A stretch of DNA of 64,000 bases from an uncultured Lachnospiraceae bacterium. GTDB taxonomy: Bacteria > Bacillota > Clostridia > Lachnospirales > Lachnospiraceae. The position numbers were made by a program, and so were the translations under genes. The stretch spans positions 62,001 to 126,000 of the forward strand of contig CAMUYQ010000004.1 of the NCBI GenBank assembly GCA_947165025.1, given 5' to 3'. The notes below the pieces were generated by a model. It searched no databases. It was given only the letters and a program-made list of their open reading frames with translations, and had not been told where the DNA came from. Below are positions 1 to 10,224 of this stretch, in pieces (position 1 is the stretch's first letter; each line of letters begins with the position of its first letter).

Positions 1-240
1 AGGATATGCTCGTCGATGTTCAATTACCTCATAAATAAAAAGGTCGTGTTCAAAAGCGAGCGCGGCCCTGCAACACTTGTGATGTATTACATTCTGTGTG
101 TCTGCGTGATGGCTTTGTCGGCACTGTTCGTATCTCTCCTTAACACAACGGGCTTTGCGCCGCAGATAGGCAAGATCGTTGTAGACACGCTGCTGTTCAT
201 AGTCAGCTACCGGATCCAGAAGATCCTTATTTTCAGATAA
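1..240 (+). CDS. GtrA family membrane protein, C-terminal fragment
   Basis: The frame is open from the first base, so the gene starts upstream of the window and only about 79 residues are seen. GtrA-like proteins are small four-helix membrane proteins linked to export or flipping of lipid-linked sugars. The fragment has the family's typical F-N-Y-L-I-N-K-K-V-V-F motif followed by two hydrophobic helices and a basic tail ending K-I-L-I-F-R. The ATG at 16 lies inside the conserved motif and is unlikely to be the real start. Neighbouring membrane glycosyltransferase-like genes fit a surface-polysaccharide role, which is inferred. Confidence 0.75.
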   Translation, partial: RICSSMFNYLINKKVVFKSERGPATLVMYYILCVCVMALSALFVSLLNTTGFAPQIGKIVVDTLLFIVSYRIQKILIFR

Positions 241-258
241 CCCCCGGGGGAGAAGATC

Positions 259-951
259 ATGAAGAATGACATCCTCGAAAGAGGCCGAAAAGTTGAAAAG
301 CTCATAATGGCCGTGTGCATCCCGGTCGGCGTTGTTATCGTCGCCGGAGTGATCGCGCTGATGATCATATTCAAGGGACAGGACAGCAATAAGGTAACAC
401 AGATGAGCGAGCCTGTCGCAGAAGAGCCTGCGCAGCAGCCTGTTCAGGAACCGGCGGTTCCCGAGACCACTCCGGAGCCGGAACCTACACCTGAAGAGCC
501 CGAGCCCACGCCCGAGCCGATGCCAGAAGAGCCTGTCGGCGAGATAGATCCCAATGCCGACGATCCGGGTGTCTACATCGATGAGAACGGGGTTGTGATA
601 ACGACCGCTGAAGATCTTTATGAGGTGGCCAGAAGATTCAGTAATTCGGGAAAGGAAACCAACACCTTACTTTACGGTAAGTACGGAGAAAAAACGGTAA
701 GGATCACCGGGACGGTTCAAAAAATGACCACAGATGATTCTTCTCATAAGGTGATCCAATTCAAGGTTAATAATCCATATAAGGTCTCTTCCGAAGATGG
801 TGAAAATGAGTTCACGTTTGATGCGGTCATGAATGAGGGACAGGACGATGCACTTGGTGCTTTGAAGGAAGGAGATATGATAACGGTTGAGGGAGTTCTG
901 AAACGGGATCCCGGGGCACTGCTTCTCGGTAGTTGCAACCTTACACAGTAG
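259..951 (+). CDS. membrane-anchored protein with Pro/Glu-rich linker and OB-fold (tRNA_anti-like) domain
   Basis: The 230-residue protein starts with a short basic segment and one hydrophobic helix (about residues 15-38). A long linker of repeated E-P-x-P units follows (about 50-95), and then a globular domain (about 110-230). The domain holds R-I-T-G-T-V and later G-D-M-I-T-V-E-G-V-L, a pattern typical of the tRNA_anti-like OB-fold family of bacterial exported proteins. No enzyme residues are recognised and the ligand is unknown. It follows the GtrA fragment by 18 bases, with AGAAG-rich sequence before the ATG. The linker suggests the OB domain is held away from the membrane on the outside, which is inference. 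Confidence 0.65.
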   Translation: MKNDILERGRKVEKLIMAVCIPVGVVIVAGVIALMIIFKGQDSNKVTQMSEPVAEEPAQQPVQEPAVPETTPEPEPTPEEPEPTPEPMPEEPVGEIDPNADDPGVYIDENGVVITTAEDLYEVARRFSNSGKETNTLLYGKYGEKTVRITGTVQKMTTDDSSHKVIQFKVNNPYKVSSEDGENEFTFDAVMNEGQDDALGALKEGDMITVEGVLKRDPGALLLGSCNLTQ

Positions 952-961
952 ATGACAGATC

Positions 962-2869
962 ATGATGGCGATAGTATTGGTGACAGCGCTTGCGTTTGCG
1001 ACGGCTCTGGCATTTAACAGAAGAATAACGGAGACACTGCCGGTGGCCACGTTTGTGGCCGCCTTGTCTGTTTATGTGTTCGCGCTGTTTCTTCCGCTGA
1101 ATATATCTACTTGGATTTGCTTTGGGATTTCGGTTGTGGTTACAGCGGTAATAGTGGTAGTGAAAGCGCACGAGTCCACCGTACAGGGTACCGGGATAAG
1201 TATTTTTATTTTTGTTGTAATAAGTTTGATAATGTGTATCCTGGTAAGTGGACACAGGGTATTCTATTATGACGACCTTAGCTATTGGGGGCTCTATACG
1301 AAGAACATTTTTAGTATTAACAGACTCCCGCAGCTGTTTGAGAACTGCTCGATCGATTACAAGGACTACACTCCGATCGTGCAGATCCTGCAGTACATCG
1401 CCATGTTTGGCAGAAGCACATTCTCCGAGACTGTGATGTTCCAAACGAACGTGTGCTTCATTTACATCATGCTCCTGCCTATCCTTTCCATGGCTTTCAA
1501 GCCACAGGATTGTTCACTTAATGAAGTTAAGACAGAAGAGAAAACCGGAGTTACTGCAAAACTTCCGAGGATCGCCGCTGTCGTGATGTATGTGATCTTC
1601 CCGCATATCCTCACTGCGCAGTTCTACTACAGGCTCGGTGTTGACCTGTTCCTGGCGCTTGTGTTCGGTTATATCCTTTTCTATATCTTCGTGTTTGAAG
1701 CAAATGACAGACAGTCCGGGTGGTTCAGGATCATCGCGATAACGTGCGCCCTGTCATATCTGGCTCTTATCAAGACAAGCGGCATCGTGCTCTGCATCCT
1801 TGCCCTGATCATGCTGGTTGTTAATGAGATCGGAGATACGAAGAATAAAAGTACCGGTGGCACGGCAAAGTATGCAGCCGGTAAAATCGGGCTTGCTGCA
1901 ATATTTGCATTCGGCTCATATTACTCATGGCAATTGTTCCTGAAGTATTCGTGGAACAACGGATACCTGTCCAACCGTGTTAAAGATGGGATCATGGGCG
2001 GTTCGTTCTCGTTCCCGGAGTACACGAAGGAAGTTGTCATCAACTATATCAGGCATTTCTTCACCTATCCGCTGACACGAAACAAGATCGGTGTAACAGC
2101 ATTTATCCTTGTTGTGTTCATCGTTCTGGTTCATATTCTTGCTGCGAGGAAACAGGGGCCCGGCTCTGTGATACGCCTGTTTGTATCATCCATGATCGGC
2201 CTTGTTGTGTTCTGCATCGCGCATCTTTCGATGTATCTGTTCGTGTTTGACGAGTGGGAAGCTCACGGACTTTTGGAATTTGACAGATATATCACGCAGT
2301 ATCTGGGCGGAGTTTTCTTCTTATATGTGTGTATACTTATTCGAAATGCTTTTAGTGATAAATGGAAAAACACAAATAAGGTCCTGCTCTGTGCATCAAC
2401 CGTGGTCTTTGCTGCCCTCCTGCCTTATGCCGATATGAGGCAGTACCTGATAAGCTCAAACTATGAGCAGGCTTTTGAAGAAGAGTACGGAGAGCTTTCG
2501 AGAAATGCCGAGAGCGAATGGAAAGAGTCCGGCATCGCAGACCTGGGGCTTCCTCTTGACGGCACAGCCAGGATCACGCTCGTTGCCGATGCATGGGATG
2601 AGACAACGCAGTTCCTCGAATACACTGCAGTCCCCCGGCCCTTCAATAACCTTATCAACACCCCTGCCGTCGATGCCGGTGACATCACGGGCTTCATTGA
2701 AGACCACTGCGAAGAATACGTCTACATCGCGCGCAATGCCTCCGCCGCCTACCCCGGCTCCTGGTCCGAAACCGTCACCCTAAACGTAGACAACTCTCCC
2801 CTCAATCCGGGCTGTCTTTACAAAGTAGAGAAAACCTCGGAAGGAAAATATCTTATAATTGTGAGATAA
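962..2869 (+). CDS. polytopic membrane protein, GT-C glycosyltransferase-like
   Basis: This is a 635-residue protein with about a dozen hydrophobic segments up to residue ~500, followed by a soluble C-terminal region of about 140 residues. The first large loop holds a Y-Y-D-D-L-S-Y-W-G motif (about residues 100-108). Acidic pairs at this position are characteristic of GT-C enzymes that use lipid-linked sugars, but no specific family could be named. The start is the ATG pair at 962, ten bases after the previous stop; no strong ribosome site is seen and translational coupling is likely. Neighbours (GtrA, and a GtrII-like protein further on) support a role in cell-surface glycan transfer, which is inferred. 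Confidence 0.6.
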   Translation: MMAIVLVTALAFATALAFNRRITETLPVATFVAALSVYVFALFLPLNISTWICFGISVVVTAVIVVVKAHESTVQGTGISIFIFVVISLIMCILVSGHRVFYYDDLSYWGLYTKNIFSINRLPQLFENCSIDYKDYTPIVQILQYIAMFGRSTFSETVMFQTNVCFIYIMLLPILSMAFKPQDCSLNEVKTEEKTGVTAKLPRIAAVVMYVIFPHILTAQFYYRLGVDLFLALVFGYILFYIFVFEANDRQSGWFRIIAITCALSYLALIKTSGIVLCILALIMLVVNEIGDTKNKSTGGTAKYAAGKIGLAAIFAFGSYYSWQLFLKYSWNNGYLSNRVKDGIMGGSFSFPEYTKEVVINYIRHFFTYPLTRNKIGVTAFILVVFIVLVHILAARKQGPGSVIRLFVSSMIGLVVFCIAHLSMYLFVFDEWEAHGLLEFDRYITQYLGGVFFLYVCILIRNAFSDKWKNTNKVLLCASTVVFAALLPYADMRQYLISSNYEQAFEEEYGELSRNAESEWKESGIADLGLPLDGTARITLVADAWDETTQFLEYTAVPRPFNNLINTPAVDAGDITGFIEDHCEEYVYIARNASAAYPGSWSETVTLNVDNSPLNPGCLYKVEKTSEGKYLIIVR

Positions 2870-2873
2870 AGCA

Positions 2874-3008
2874 GGGAGAAGGATGTGTACGTTCACAAAA
2901 AAGCATTGGAACACGTTGTTACTTGACGAGGTATTTTCGAGTCTAGTAACGTGACGTGTGGAAACTGAGCGAAAGCGCCTTTTTTGGGAATGTACATATT
3001 CTTCTCCC
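2874..3008 (-). repeat. hairpin repeat family A, copy 1
   Basis: This 135-bp imperfect palindrome begins 4 bases after the stop at 2869. The outer arms (2874-2890 and 2992-3008) pair over 17 bases with two mismatches. Inner arms ACACGT/ACGTGT (2911-2916, 2954-2959) and GTTACT/AGTAAC (2918-2923, 2945-2950) also pair. Its reverse complement matches the copy at 44587-44712 closely, including the conserved core GGCGCTTTCGCTC. It is the only copy in the opposite orientation. Confidence 0.85.
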
Positions 3009-3027
3009 GTAATGGAAAAAATACTTA

Positions 3028-3056
3028 TTGAATAAGCTTCCGGCAAATATTATAAT
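3028..3056 (+). promoter_or_regulatory. probable sigma-A promoter for the gene at 3082
   Basis: TTGAAT at 3028-3033 and a perfect TATAAT at 3051-3056 are separated by 17 bases. The expected start of transcription is near 3063, giving a short leader with GAGG at 3071-3074. It lies just downstream of repeat A copy 1, so the repeat is in the preceding transcript. Confidence 0.7.
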
Positions 3057-3081
3057 ATACAAAATATAGCGAGGTACCCGT

Positions 3082-3585
3082 ATGAACGACACATATGTTG
3101 AGGTGATGGTAAACAGGAAAACAAGCCCGCTTCTCGGGGTTGCGCGCATCGTTTTGTATGCGCTTGTGATCGTTTGTTTTCTGCTTGGCATAGTCGGGAG
3201 TGGGGTATTTTTAGTAGGGGCCGTTGCATTTGCACTGGTCGCCTATTTTGTTTTACCGAACTTTGACCTCGAGTATGAGTATCTCTATGTTGATAAAGAG
3301 ATCTCGATAGACAAGATCATGTCGAAGGAAAAGCGTAAGCATGTGATGAACGTCGATCTTAACAAGATGGAGATCATCGCACCCTTAACTTCGCATGAGC
3401 TTGACTCGTACAAGGCAAGAGGAGTGAAGATATATGATTTTTCCTCGAAAGAGGAGGGCAATAAGGTCTATGCCATTGTGTACGAGAACGGACAGGAAGG
3501 TACCGTGATGGTTAATATAGAACCGAACGAGGAGATGCTGCGGGCGATCAAAAATGTATTCCCGCGCAAGGTTCTCGACTTTTAA
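3082..3585 (+). CDS. small membrane protein, DUF6106-like
   Basis: The protein has 167 residues, with two hydrophobic segments (about 18-62) after a short N-terminal stretch, then a soluble C-terminal half rich in charged residues. The layout (N-D-T-Y-V-E start, two helices, a beta-rich tail with Y-V-D-K-E-I-S-I-D-K-I and a final proline/arginine motif) resembles the uncharacterised DUF6106 family common in Lachnospiraceae. No catalytic motif is visible. It has its own promoter and ends 36 bases before guaB, so part of guaB transcription may come through it. Function is unknown; the family assignment is from memory. Confidence 0.6.
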   Translation: MNDTYVEVMVNRKTSPLLGVARIVLYALVIVCFLLGIVGSGVFLVGAVAFALVAYFVLPNFDLEYEYLYVDKEISIDKIMSKEKRKHVMNVDLNKMEIIAPLTSHELDSYKARGVKIYDFSSKEEGNKVYAIVYENGQEGTVMVNIEPNEEMLRAIKNVFPRKVLDF

Positions 3586-3602
3586 GTCGGGTCAATTTAT
3601 GA

Positions 3603-5078
<1,476 letters not shown>

Positions 5079-5080
5079 AA

Positions 5081-5866
5081 ATGATAAAGTATATTGTTAA
5101 TGATTTTAAAAGAGCGTTAAAGTCAAAGCTGGCGAAGATTTATTTCTTCGCCACATTGGCGCTTATACTGCTTGCAAATATCGCAGTCATATGTTTCAGG
5201 TTCATATACGGATCAAATGAGGGAACGTTTGCGTACAACGTTTTCAACTACGCGACGTGGTGTTTCCTCATACCGTATTACAGCTGTATAGTGCTGGGGA
5301 TCATGGCATTCGGCAAAGAGTATATCTACCCTAAGAAAGAGGGGATGGTGCTTGAAGCCGGTGACACAAAGGTACCGCTCAGACCGTGGCAGCTGTACAT
5401 CGCCAAACTTATCGTTACGATACTTCTTGCCATCGTATTTCTTATCGCGGCGCTCATACTTCTATATGTCGTAACACAGCTCTTCCACATTAATGAAGGC
5501 ATCATTCAGTGGATGGTAGTCAGGAATTTTTTGAAGATCGCATCCCTTTCGCTCCCGCTGTGGTTTGCAGGTACAGCATTCGCGATCATGTTCCTGTTCG
5601 TATTTGAGAAGAAATGGAAAGCGGTTCTCGGCTTTGCCGTTGTTACCGTTGTGATACCGCAGATAATCCGGATCTTTTCACTCGATTCATTCAAGTTTGA
5701 ATTCTTCAGGATCATCCGAAAATACACGATCACGCAGAGCTTCGGGCTCGTTCCGTACCCGTCGTATCCCGAGAGGAGCGTGCCTCTTATCGTGACGCTC
5801 GGCATTGCATACGGTGTGCTCGCAACAGTTATCGGACTGATCGTTTATAACCGCAGGAGCCGTTAA
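5081..5866 (+). CDS. ABC-2-like membrane permease of unknown substrate
   Basis: The 261-residue protein has about six hydrophobic segments. It opens with I-V-N-D-F-K-R-A-L-K-S-K, a cytoplasmic start typical of ABC-2 type permease subunits, and has a long hydrophilic loop after the second helix. No ATPase subunit lies next to it, so either the partner is elsewhere or it is a membrane protein of another kind. It starts two bases after the guaB stop and its last base is the first base of the next start codon (TAATG), so all three genes are probably co-transcribed. A specific role cannot be given. Confidence 0.5.
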   Translation: MIKYIVNDFKRALKSKLAKIYFFATLALILLANIAVICFRFIYGSNEGTFAYNVFNYATWCFLIPYYSCIVLGIMAFGKEYIYPKKEGMVLEAGDTKVPLRPWQLYIAKLIVTILLAIVFLIAALILLYVVTQLFHINEGIIQWMVVRNFLKIASLSLPLWFAGTAFAIMFLFVFEKKWKAVLGFAVVTVVIPQIIRIFSLDSFKFEFFRIIRKYTITQSFGLVPYPSYPERSVPLIVTLGIAYGVLATVIGLIVYNRRSR

Positions 5867-7407
5867 TGAAGTTTTTAAAAGATAAAAGTTTTATCGTGAT
5901 AATGCTCTCCGGCTTTGCCTGGGGCATTTTTGCGCATGGGATGGGACTGTTTAACAAGTACTCATATCATGATGATGCCGCGTGGTTTAACGGCGTCGGC
6001 GAGACATACGGCCTGGGCAGATGGTTTCTCGGCTTCTCCGGGAAGATCGTGCCGAAGCTTTTTGACAGCCGCAATTACTCGACACCCGTCTACTGCGGGC
6101 TTCTTACGATCGCGGCTATCTGCGTCATCATCTATCTTATCAGCTTAAAGCTTAAGATCAGATCGCCGTTCATTCTTGTGGCACTTTCCGGCGTACTCGT
6201 ATGTTTTCCGGCTGTAACGAACATATTCGGATATGCATTCACGGCCCCGTATTACTACATCGGAGCGCTTCTCGGTGTTGCCGGCGGATACCTTTATTAC
6301 AGATACAAAAATATCCCGTCGTTCATCGCATGTACGCTTCTGATGTCGCTTTCGGTCGGGCTGTATCAGTCAAACATCGCGATCAATCTGATGACGCTTC
6401 TGCTGTTTATGCTGGCCATGGTTTATGCCTCGCAGATGAAGTGGAAGGATTACTTTATCCTTGCGGTAAAGAACGCCGCGATCTGCGTTCTGTTCATGGC
6501 AGAGTACTTCATCTTCAATGCGATAGCACTTCGTGTAACGAACGTTCAGATGTATGACTACAAAGGCGTCAACAGCTTCGGAAAGACATCTGTATCAGGC
6601 TACATTCTCCGCGTATTTACCGCATACAAGAGATTCATAAAGCCCGCCGATTTCATTAACTACAACGGCGTTTCAGCCAACATGTTCCCGGGCGGGATCA
6701 GATACGATCACATGATCCTGGTCGCACTTTCGGTCGTTCTTATCATACTGCTCCTTCGCCGGCAAAAATCATTTGCGAAGCGTGCACAGCTTGCGCTCAT
6801 ATTTGCAATAAGCCCGCTGTTTTCATATGTGATCTACATCATGGTCGCCGAGGAAGATGCACACGGCGGTATGGGATTCGGTGAGGCGTTCATGTTCTTT
6901 GTTGCCGCATTTGTCATCGAGCGGCTCAGGGACAGTGAGAGTGTCGTCAGCGATAAGATCAATGTACCCGTGCTTATCCGCCGCATAGCCGTAGCCTTCA
7001 TGTTTATCATCGCCTTCATGTTCGCGCGTTTTTCAAACGTCTGCTATCTCAAGGCTGAGATCATGCAGGAGGAAGCGATCAATTACTACAACACGCTGAT
7101 CGCCCGTATTCAGATGACGGAAGGATATACGGCCGACACACCGGTCGCTTTCGTAGAGCCGAGGAAAAAGGACGATTCAATGCTCAAGGCGGGAAGCCTC
7201 TTTGAGCCGATCTATCTGCCGCCATATCAGGGCAACTCGATCATAAATGATTTTGCATGGGAAGAGACGATGCAGCTGTGGTGCGGATTTTCGCCGGAGG
7301 CGGGGAGTGTTCCGGACTCTGCCAATATAGGTGAAATGCCCTGTTATCCCGATGCCGGATCGGTAAAAATGATCAACGGTACTGTCGTTGTGAAGTTTTC
7401 TGATTAA
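5866..7407 (+). CDS. GtrII-like (Glucos_trans_II) membrane glucosyltransferase
   Basis: The protein has 513 residues with about ten membrane segments. The first external loop carries Y-S-Y-H-D-D-A-A-W-F-N-G and G-R-W-F-L, the conserved pattern of the Glucos_trans_II family, which includes phage O-antigen glucosyltransferases that take glucose from undecaprenyl-phosphate-glucose. The acidic pair HDD is the likely catalytic site. The soluble C-terminal part (about 400-513) has no recognised fold. In phage gtr clusters, GtrA and GtrII work together; a GtrA fragment is at the window start, but several genes intervene. Substrate and acceptor are unknown. Confidence 0.75.
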   Translation: MKFLKDKSFIVIMLSGFAWGIFAHGMGLFNKYSYHDDAAWFNGVGETYGLGRWFLGFSGKIVPKLFDSRNYSTPVYCGLLTIAAICVIIYLISLKLKIRSPFILVALSGVLVCFPAVTNIFGYAFTAPYYYIGALLGVAGGYLYYRYKNIPSFIACTLLMSLSVGLYQSNIAINLMTLLLFMLAMVYASQMKWKDYFILAVKNAAICVLFMAEYFIFNAIALRVTNVQMYDYKGVNSFGKTSVSGYILRVFTAYKRFIKPADFINYNGVSANMFPGGIRYDHMILVALSVVLIILLLRRQKSFAKRAQLALIFAISPLFSYVIYIMVAEEDAHGGMGFGEAFMFFVAAFVIERLRDSESVVSDKINVPVLIRRIAVAFMFIIAFMFARFSNVCYLKAEIMQEEAINYYNTLIARIQMTEGYTADTPVAFVEPRKKDDSMLKAGSLFEPIYLPPYQGNSIINDFAWEETMQLWCGFSPEAGSVPDSANIGEMPCYPDAGSVKMINGTVVVKFSD

Positions 7408-7408
7408 C

Positions 7409-7437
7409 TTGAACAAAAACGCTTAATAAGGTACAAT
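7409..7437 (+). promoter_or_regulatory. promoter placing the transcript start at the start codon of the c-di-GMP gene
   Basis: TTGAAC (7409-7414), a 17-base spacer and TACAAT (7432-7437) make a good sigma-A promoter. The predicted start of transcription (about 7444) is next to the ATG at 7445, and no purine-rich ribosome site lies between. The message would be leaderless or nearly so, or translation starts at the ATG at 7454. Confidence 0.6.
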
Positions 7438-7444
7438 CCAGTAT

Positions 7445-10081
7445 ATGAGTTTCATGCTAGATACAACCCAATTGCAGGAGTTACAGGATGTATACGCGCA
7501 GGTTGCCAACCTGTTTATTTTTTGTGTCGATGAGACCGGAAAACGTGTAACGGAGATGTCCGGCAACCCAGAGGAGATCAACCGGGTTGTTGCACTTCTT
7601 GATGAACTTCAGATCAGGGCCGCTATCAACAGGGTCCTTTTTAATACCGTTGAAGAGCAGGTCATAGAGAATACCGAGTACCCGAACGTCAAGATCGCCA
7701 CAGTCGGCGTCAGGATAGGAGGAACGCCCGCATTCGCGTGGTTTATATGCGGTGTCATGCCTGACGAGGGCGGTGAGAATGACGTTACCAATTTCGAGTG
7801 TACGATCCCTCTCTACAAGTTCAACGCATCCGTAGACCTTATCCGTGAAGTATCAAACAGAATATTCGGCGAGAGCTATGTTGCCGCAAATGCGGTGGCT
7901 GATGCAAAGCGCGCCAAGGATTCGACCGAGGAGATGCAGAAGGCGCTTAAGCGCAGCGAAGCCATGACGGGCGTCGTATCGCAGCTTGGAAGTGATGACG
8001 CATTTGAGGTTATCGCGAACCGTGTCCTTGATTATACGGGAAAATACGCTGATATTTCACATGCTTATGTACTCCGTCCGAACCGTGACGGAAACGGGAT
8101 CGATGTCATCGGAAGCTACGTTGCCATGGGTGAGTCCCCGCTCGATCCGGTCATTGATATCATGTCGCAGTCGTTCCTGCAGCAGATCGGCGATCAGACC
8201 AAGATCATTTCCTACCGCACGAGAATAGAAGAGAAGAACCGCGACTGGATGGATTCCATAGGGATATCCGCAGCTGTATGCATCCCGATCGCGATAAACG
8301 GCAAGACTGCGATGTGCGCGTTCTATGTTGATAACAAGATCAACCGCGAATGGGGTATGGACGAGGTCAAGTTCTTCGGGGATGCCACGAAGGTCATCCA
8401 GTCAAGCGCGACGAACCGCATCCAGCGTAATTCCATAACAAGTTCATATAAATCGCTCGAAACCATACTCGACAACGTTGGTTCGGCGATCTACGTGCGC
8501 GACGTTGCAAGCTCTAACATCGTATACGTCAACCGCATGTGCAAGAACACGTTCGAGAACGAGATCACGAGCGGTGCGATCGTGGGCCTGTTCGAGGAAT
8601 CGAGCCGGTACAATACAGCTTCAAGTTACCGTGAGGTCAATTATAAAGAGAGAAACCGATGGTACGATGTCACGTCCACGAACATGATGTGGGTCGACGG
8701 CCGCAAGGTCGTGCTCTACGCGATCATAGACGTGACTGAAAAGAAACAGTACCAGAAGAAGATAGAGATGCAGGCCAACAATGATTTTCTGACAGGTCTG
8801 TATAACCGTATGTGCTGCGAAAGAGACCTGCTGCGCATCGTCGATGAAGCGAAGGAATGCGGAGGCAAGGGCGCGGTCATTTACCTGGATCTGGATGATT
8901 TTAAACACATCAACGACGGTCTGGGACACCAGTACGGCGACGTTCTGTTAAAGGCCATTTCAAACAGCCTGCAGCGCATCAACGGCGTTGAAAATACATG
9001 CTACCGAATGGGTGGTGACGAGTTCGTCATCCTTGTTCCGCATACGAGCTACGACAGATTTGAGGACATCATGGAGAGCATCAGGGTCGTCTTCAACAAG
9101 CCGTGGTTCTTAAAGGGTGCGGATTACTACTGTACTTCATCGATCGGTGTCGTTACGTTCCCCGATGAGGGCGAGACGGTCCAGGATCTGATCAGGAAGG
9201 CCGACATCGCGATGTATGCTGCGAAGAAGTCCGGTAAGAACAAGCTTGCGCACTACACTGATTCGTCGGATGTTGAGGCATACAAGCGCCTCGATATGGA
9301 AAAGAGCATGCGTGCTGCTACCGCTACCGATTACGAGCAGTTCGAGGTTTATTTCCAGCCGATCGTCGATATCCAGAAGCCGGGCAATCCCTGTACGGGA
9401 GCCGAGGCGCTCATCAGATGGAATTCATCCGAGCTTGGGTTCATCCCGCCCGGGGACTTTATCCCGCTTGCGGAGTATTTGGGACTTATCAATCCTATCG
9501 GTCTGCACGTTCTTAAGAAAGCGTGCGAAGCAGTCAAGTTCTGGAACGAGAACGGACATCCGTATTACAAGGTCAACGTCAACCTGTCGGTCGTGCAGCT
9601 CATGCAGAACGACATTGTTGAGAACATAGCAAAGACGATAGAGGAAGTCGGCGTCAATCCGAGAAACTTAACGCTCGAGGTTACCGAGTCGCTTGCGATC
9701 AACGACATGGAGCGAATGAAAAAGATACTCGGCAGCATCAAGCAGCTCGGTATCCGTATCGCGCTCGACGACTTCGGAACAGGTTATTCATCGCTCAACC
9801 ACATCCGCGAGATACCGCTCGACGTCATCAAGGTCGACCAGACATTCGTCACCGATCTTGCGACCGATACATATGCACAGTCATTCGTTAAGATGATCGG
9901 CGAACTTGCCGAGGCTCTCGGCGTGCGTGTCTGCGTTGAAGGTATCGAGACAGTGGATCAGTTCAAGGCGCTCGAGAACATGAACGTGCGCATGGTGCAG
10001 GGCTTCTATTTCGACAAGCCGATGCCGCGTGCGGACTTTGAGGCGAAGTACCTCAACATTGATGCTTCTGGCGCGAATTAA
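7445..10081 (+). CDS. PocR-GAF-(PAS)-GGDEF-EAL c-di-GMP turnover protein
   Basis: This 878-residue cytosolic protein has no membrane segment. The N-terminus (about 1-130) resembles the PocR ligand-binding sensor. A GAF-like domain (about 175-325) and a PAS-like segment (about 335-440) follow. The GGDEF domain has an intact G-G-D-E-F at 523-527 but no R-x-x-D inhibitory site at the usual distance upstream. The EAL domain has E-A-L at 654-656, E-V-T-E-S, D-D-F-G-T-G-Y-S-S and E-G-I-E, all needed for phosphodiesterase activity. Both halves look catalytically competent, so net synthesis or breakdown cannot be told. It has its own promoter and is followed by repeat A copy 2, whose arm includes the stop codon. 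Confidence 0.93.
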   Translation: MSFMLDTTQLQELQDVYAQVANLFIFCVDETGKRVTEMSGNPEEINRVVALLDELQIRAAINRVLFNTVEEQVIENTEYPNVKIATVGVRIGGTPAFAWFICGVMPDEGGENDVTNFECTIPLYKFNASVDLIREVSNRIFGESYVAANAVADAKRAKDSTEEMQKALKRSEAMTGVVSQLGSDDAFEVIANRVLDYTGKYADISHAYVLRPNRDGNGIDVIGSYVAMGESPLDPVIDIMSQSFLQQIGDQTKIISYRTRIEEKNRDWMDSIGISAAVCIPIAINGKTAMCAFYVDNKINREWGMDEVKFFGDATKVIQSSATNRIQRNSITSSYKSLETILDNVGSAIYVRDVASSNIVYVNRMCKNTFENEITSGAIVGLFEESSRYNTASSYREVNYKERNRWYDVTSTNMMWVDGRKVVLYAIIDVTEKKQYQKKIEMQANNDFLTGLYNRMCCERDLLRIVDEAKECGGKGAVIYLDLDDFKHINDGLGHQYGDVLLKAISNSLQRINGVENTCYRMGGDEFVILVPHTSYDRFEDIMESIRVVFNKPWFLKGADYYCTSSIGVVTFPDEGETVQDLIRKADIAMYAAKKSGKNKLAHYTDSSDVEAYKRLDMEKSMRAATATDYEQFEVYFQPIVDIQKPGNPCTGAEALIRWNSSELGFIPPGDFIPLAEYLGLINPIGLHVLKKACEAVKFWNENGHPYYKVNVNLSVVQLMQNDIVENIAKTIEEVGVNPRNLTLEVTESLAINDMERMKKILGSIKQLGIRIALDDFGTGYSSLNHIREIPLDVIKVDQTFVTDLATDTYAQSFVKMIGELAEALGVRVCVEGIETVDQFKALENMNVRMVQGFYFDKPMPRADFEAKYLNIDASGAN

Positions 10082-10198
10082 TATTTCCTCGAAAACGCGC
10101 TCTCGCTCTTGTTCCGACGTAGTGGACGCTAAGCTCGAAAAGACCTCGCTAAGCGCCAACGCCTTCACGAGGTTTTCTCGGAAACATTAATTCACGCC
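10070..10198 (+). repeat. hairpin repeat family A, copy 2
   Basis: The outer arms, 10070-10082 and 10186-10198, pair over 13 bases with one mismatch, and the left arm includes the stop codon of the preceding gene (10079-10081). The core TTTCCTCGAAAACGCGCTCT and the mirrored GAGGTTTTCTCGGAAAC lie inside the arms. The core is very similar to the copy at 47667-47807, while the arms are unrelated to those of that copy. Confidence 0.85.
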
Positions 10199-10224
10199 CT
10201 ATATATTCTAAGAGGAGTTAAAAC

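Noticed and set aside
941-1444. 167-codon frame on the - strand
   Set aside because: It is antisense to the GT-C-like gene, has low-complexity His/Arg composition and no start signal.
2874-3008. Repeat A as a simple transcription terminator
   Set aside because: The hairpin is over 120 bases with a structured interior, and no T run follows any copy except a short TTTT at 44710-44713.
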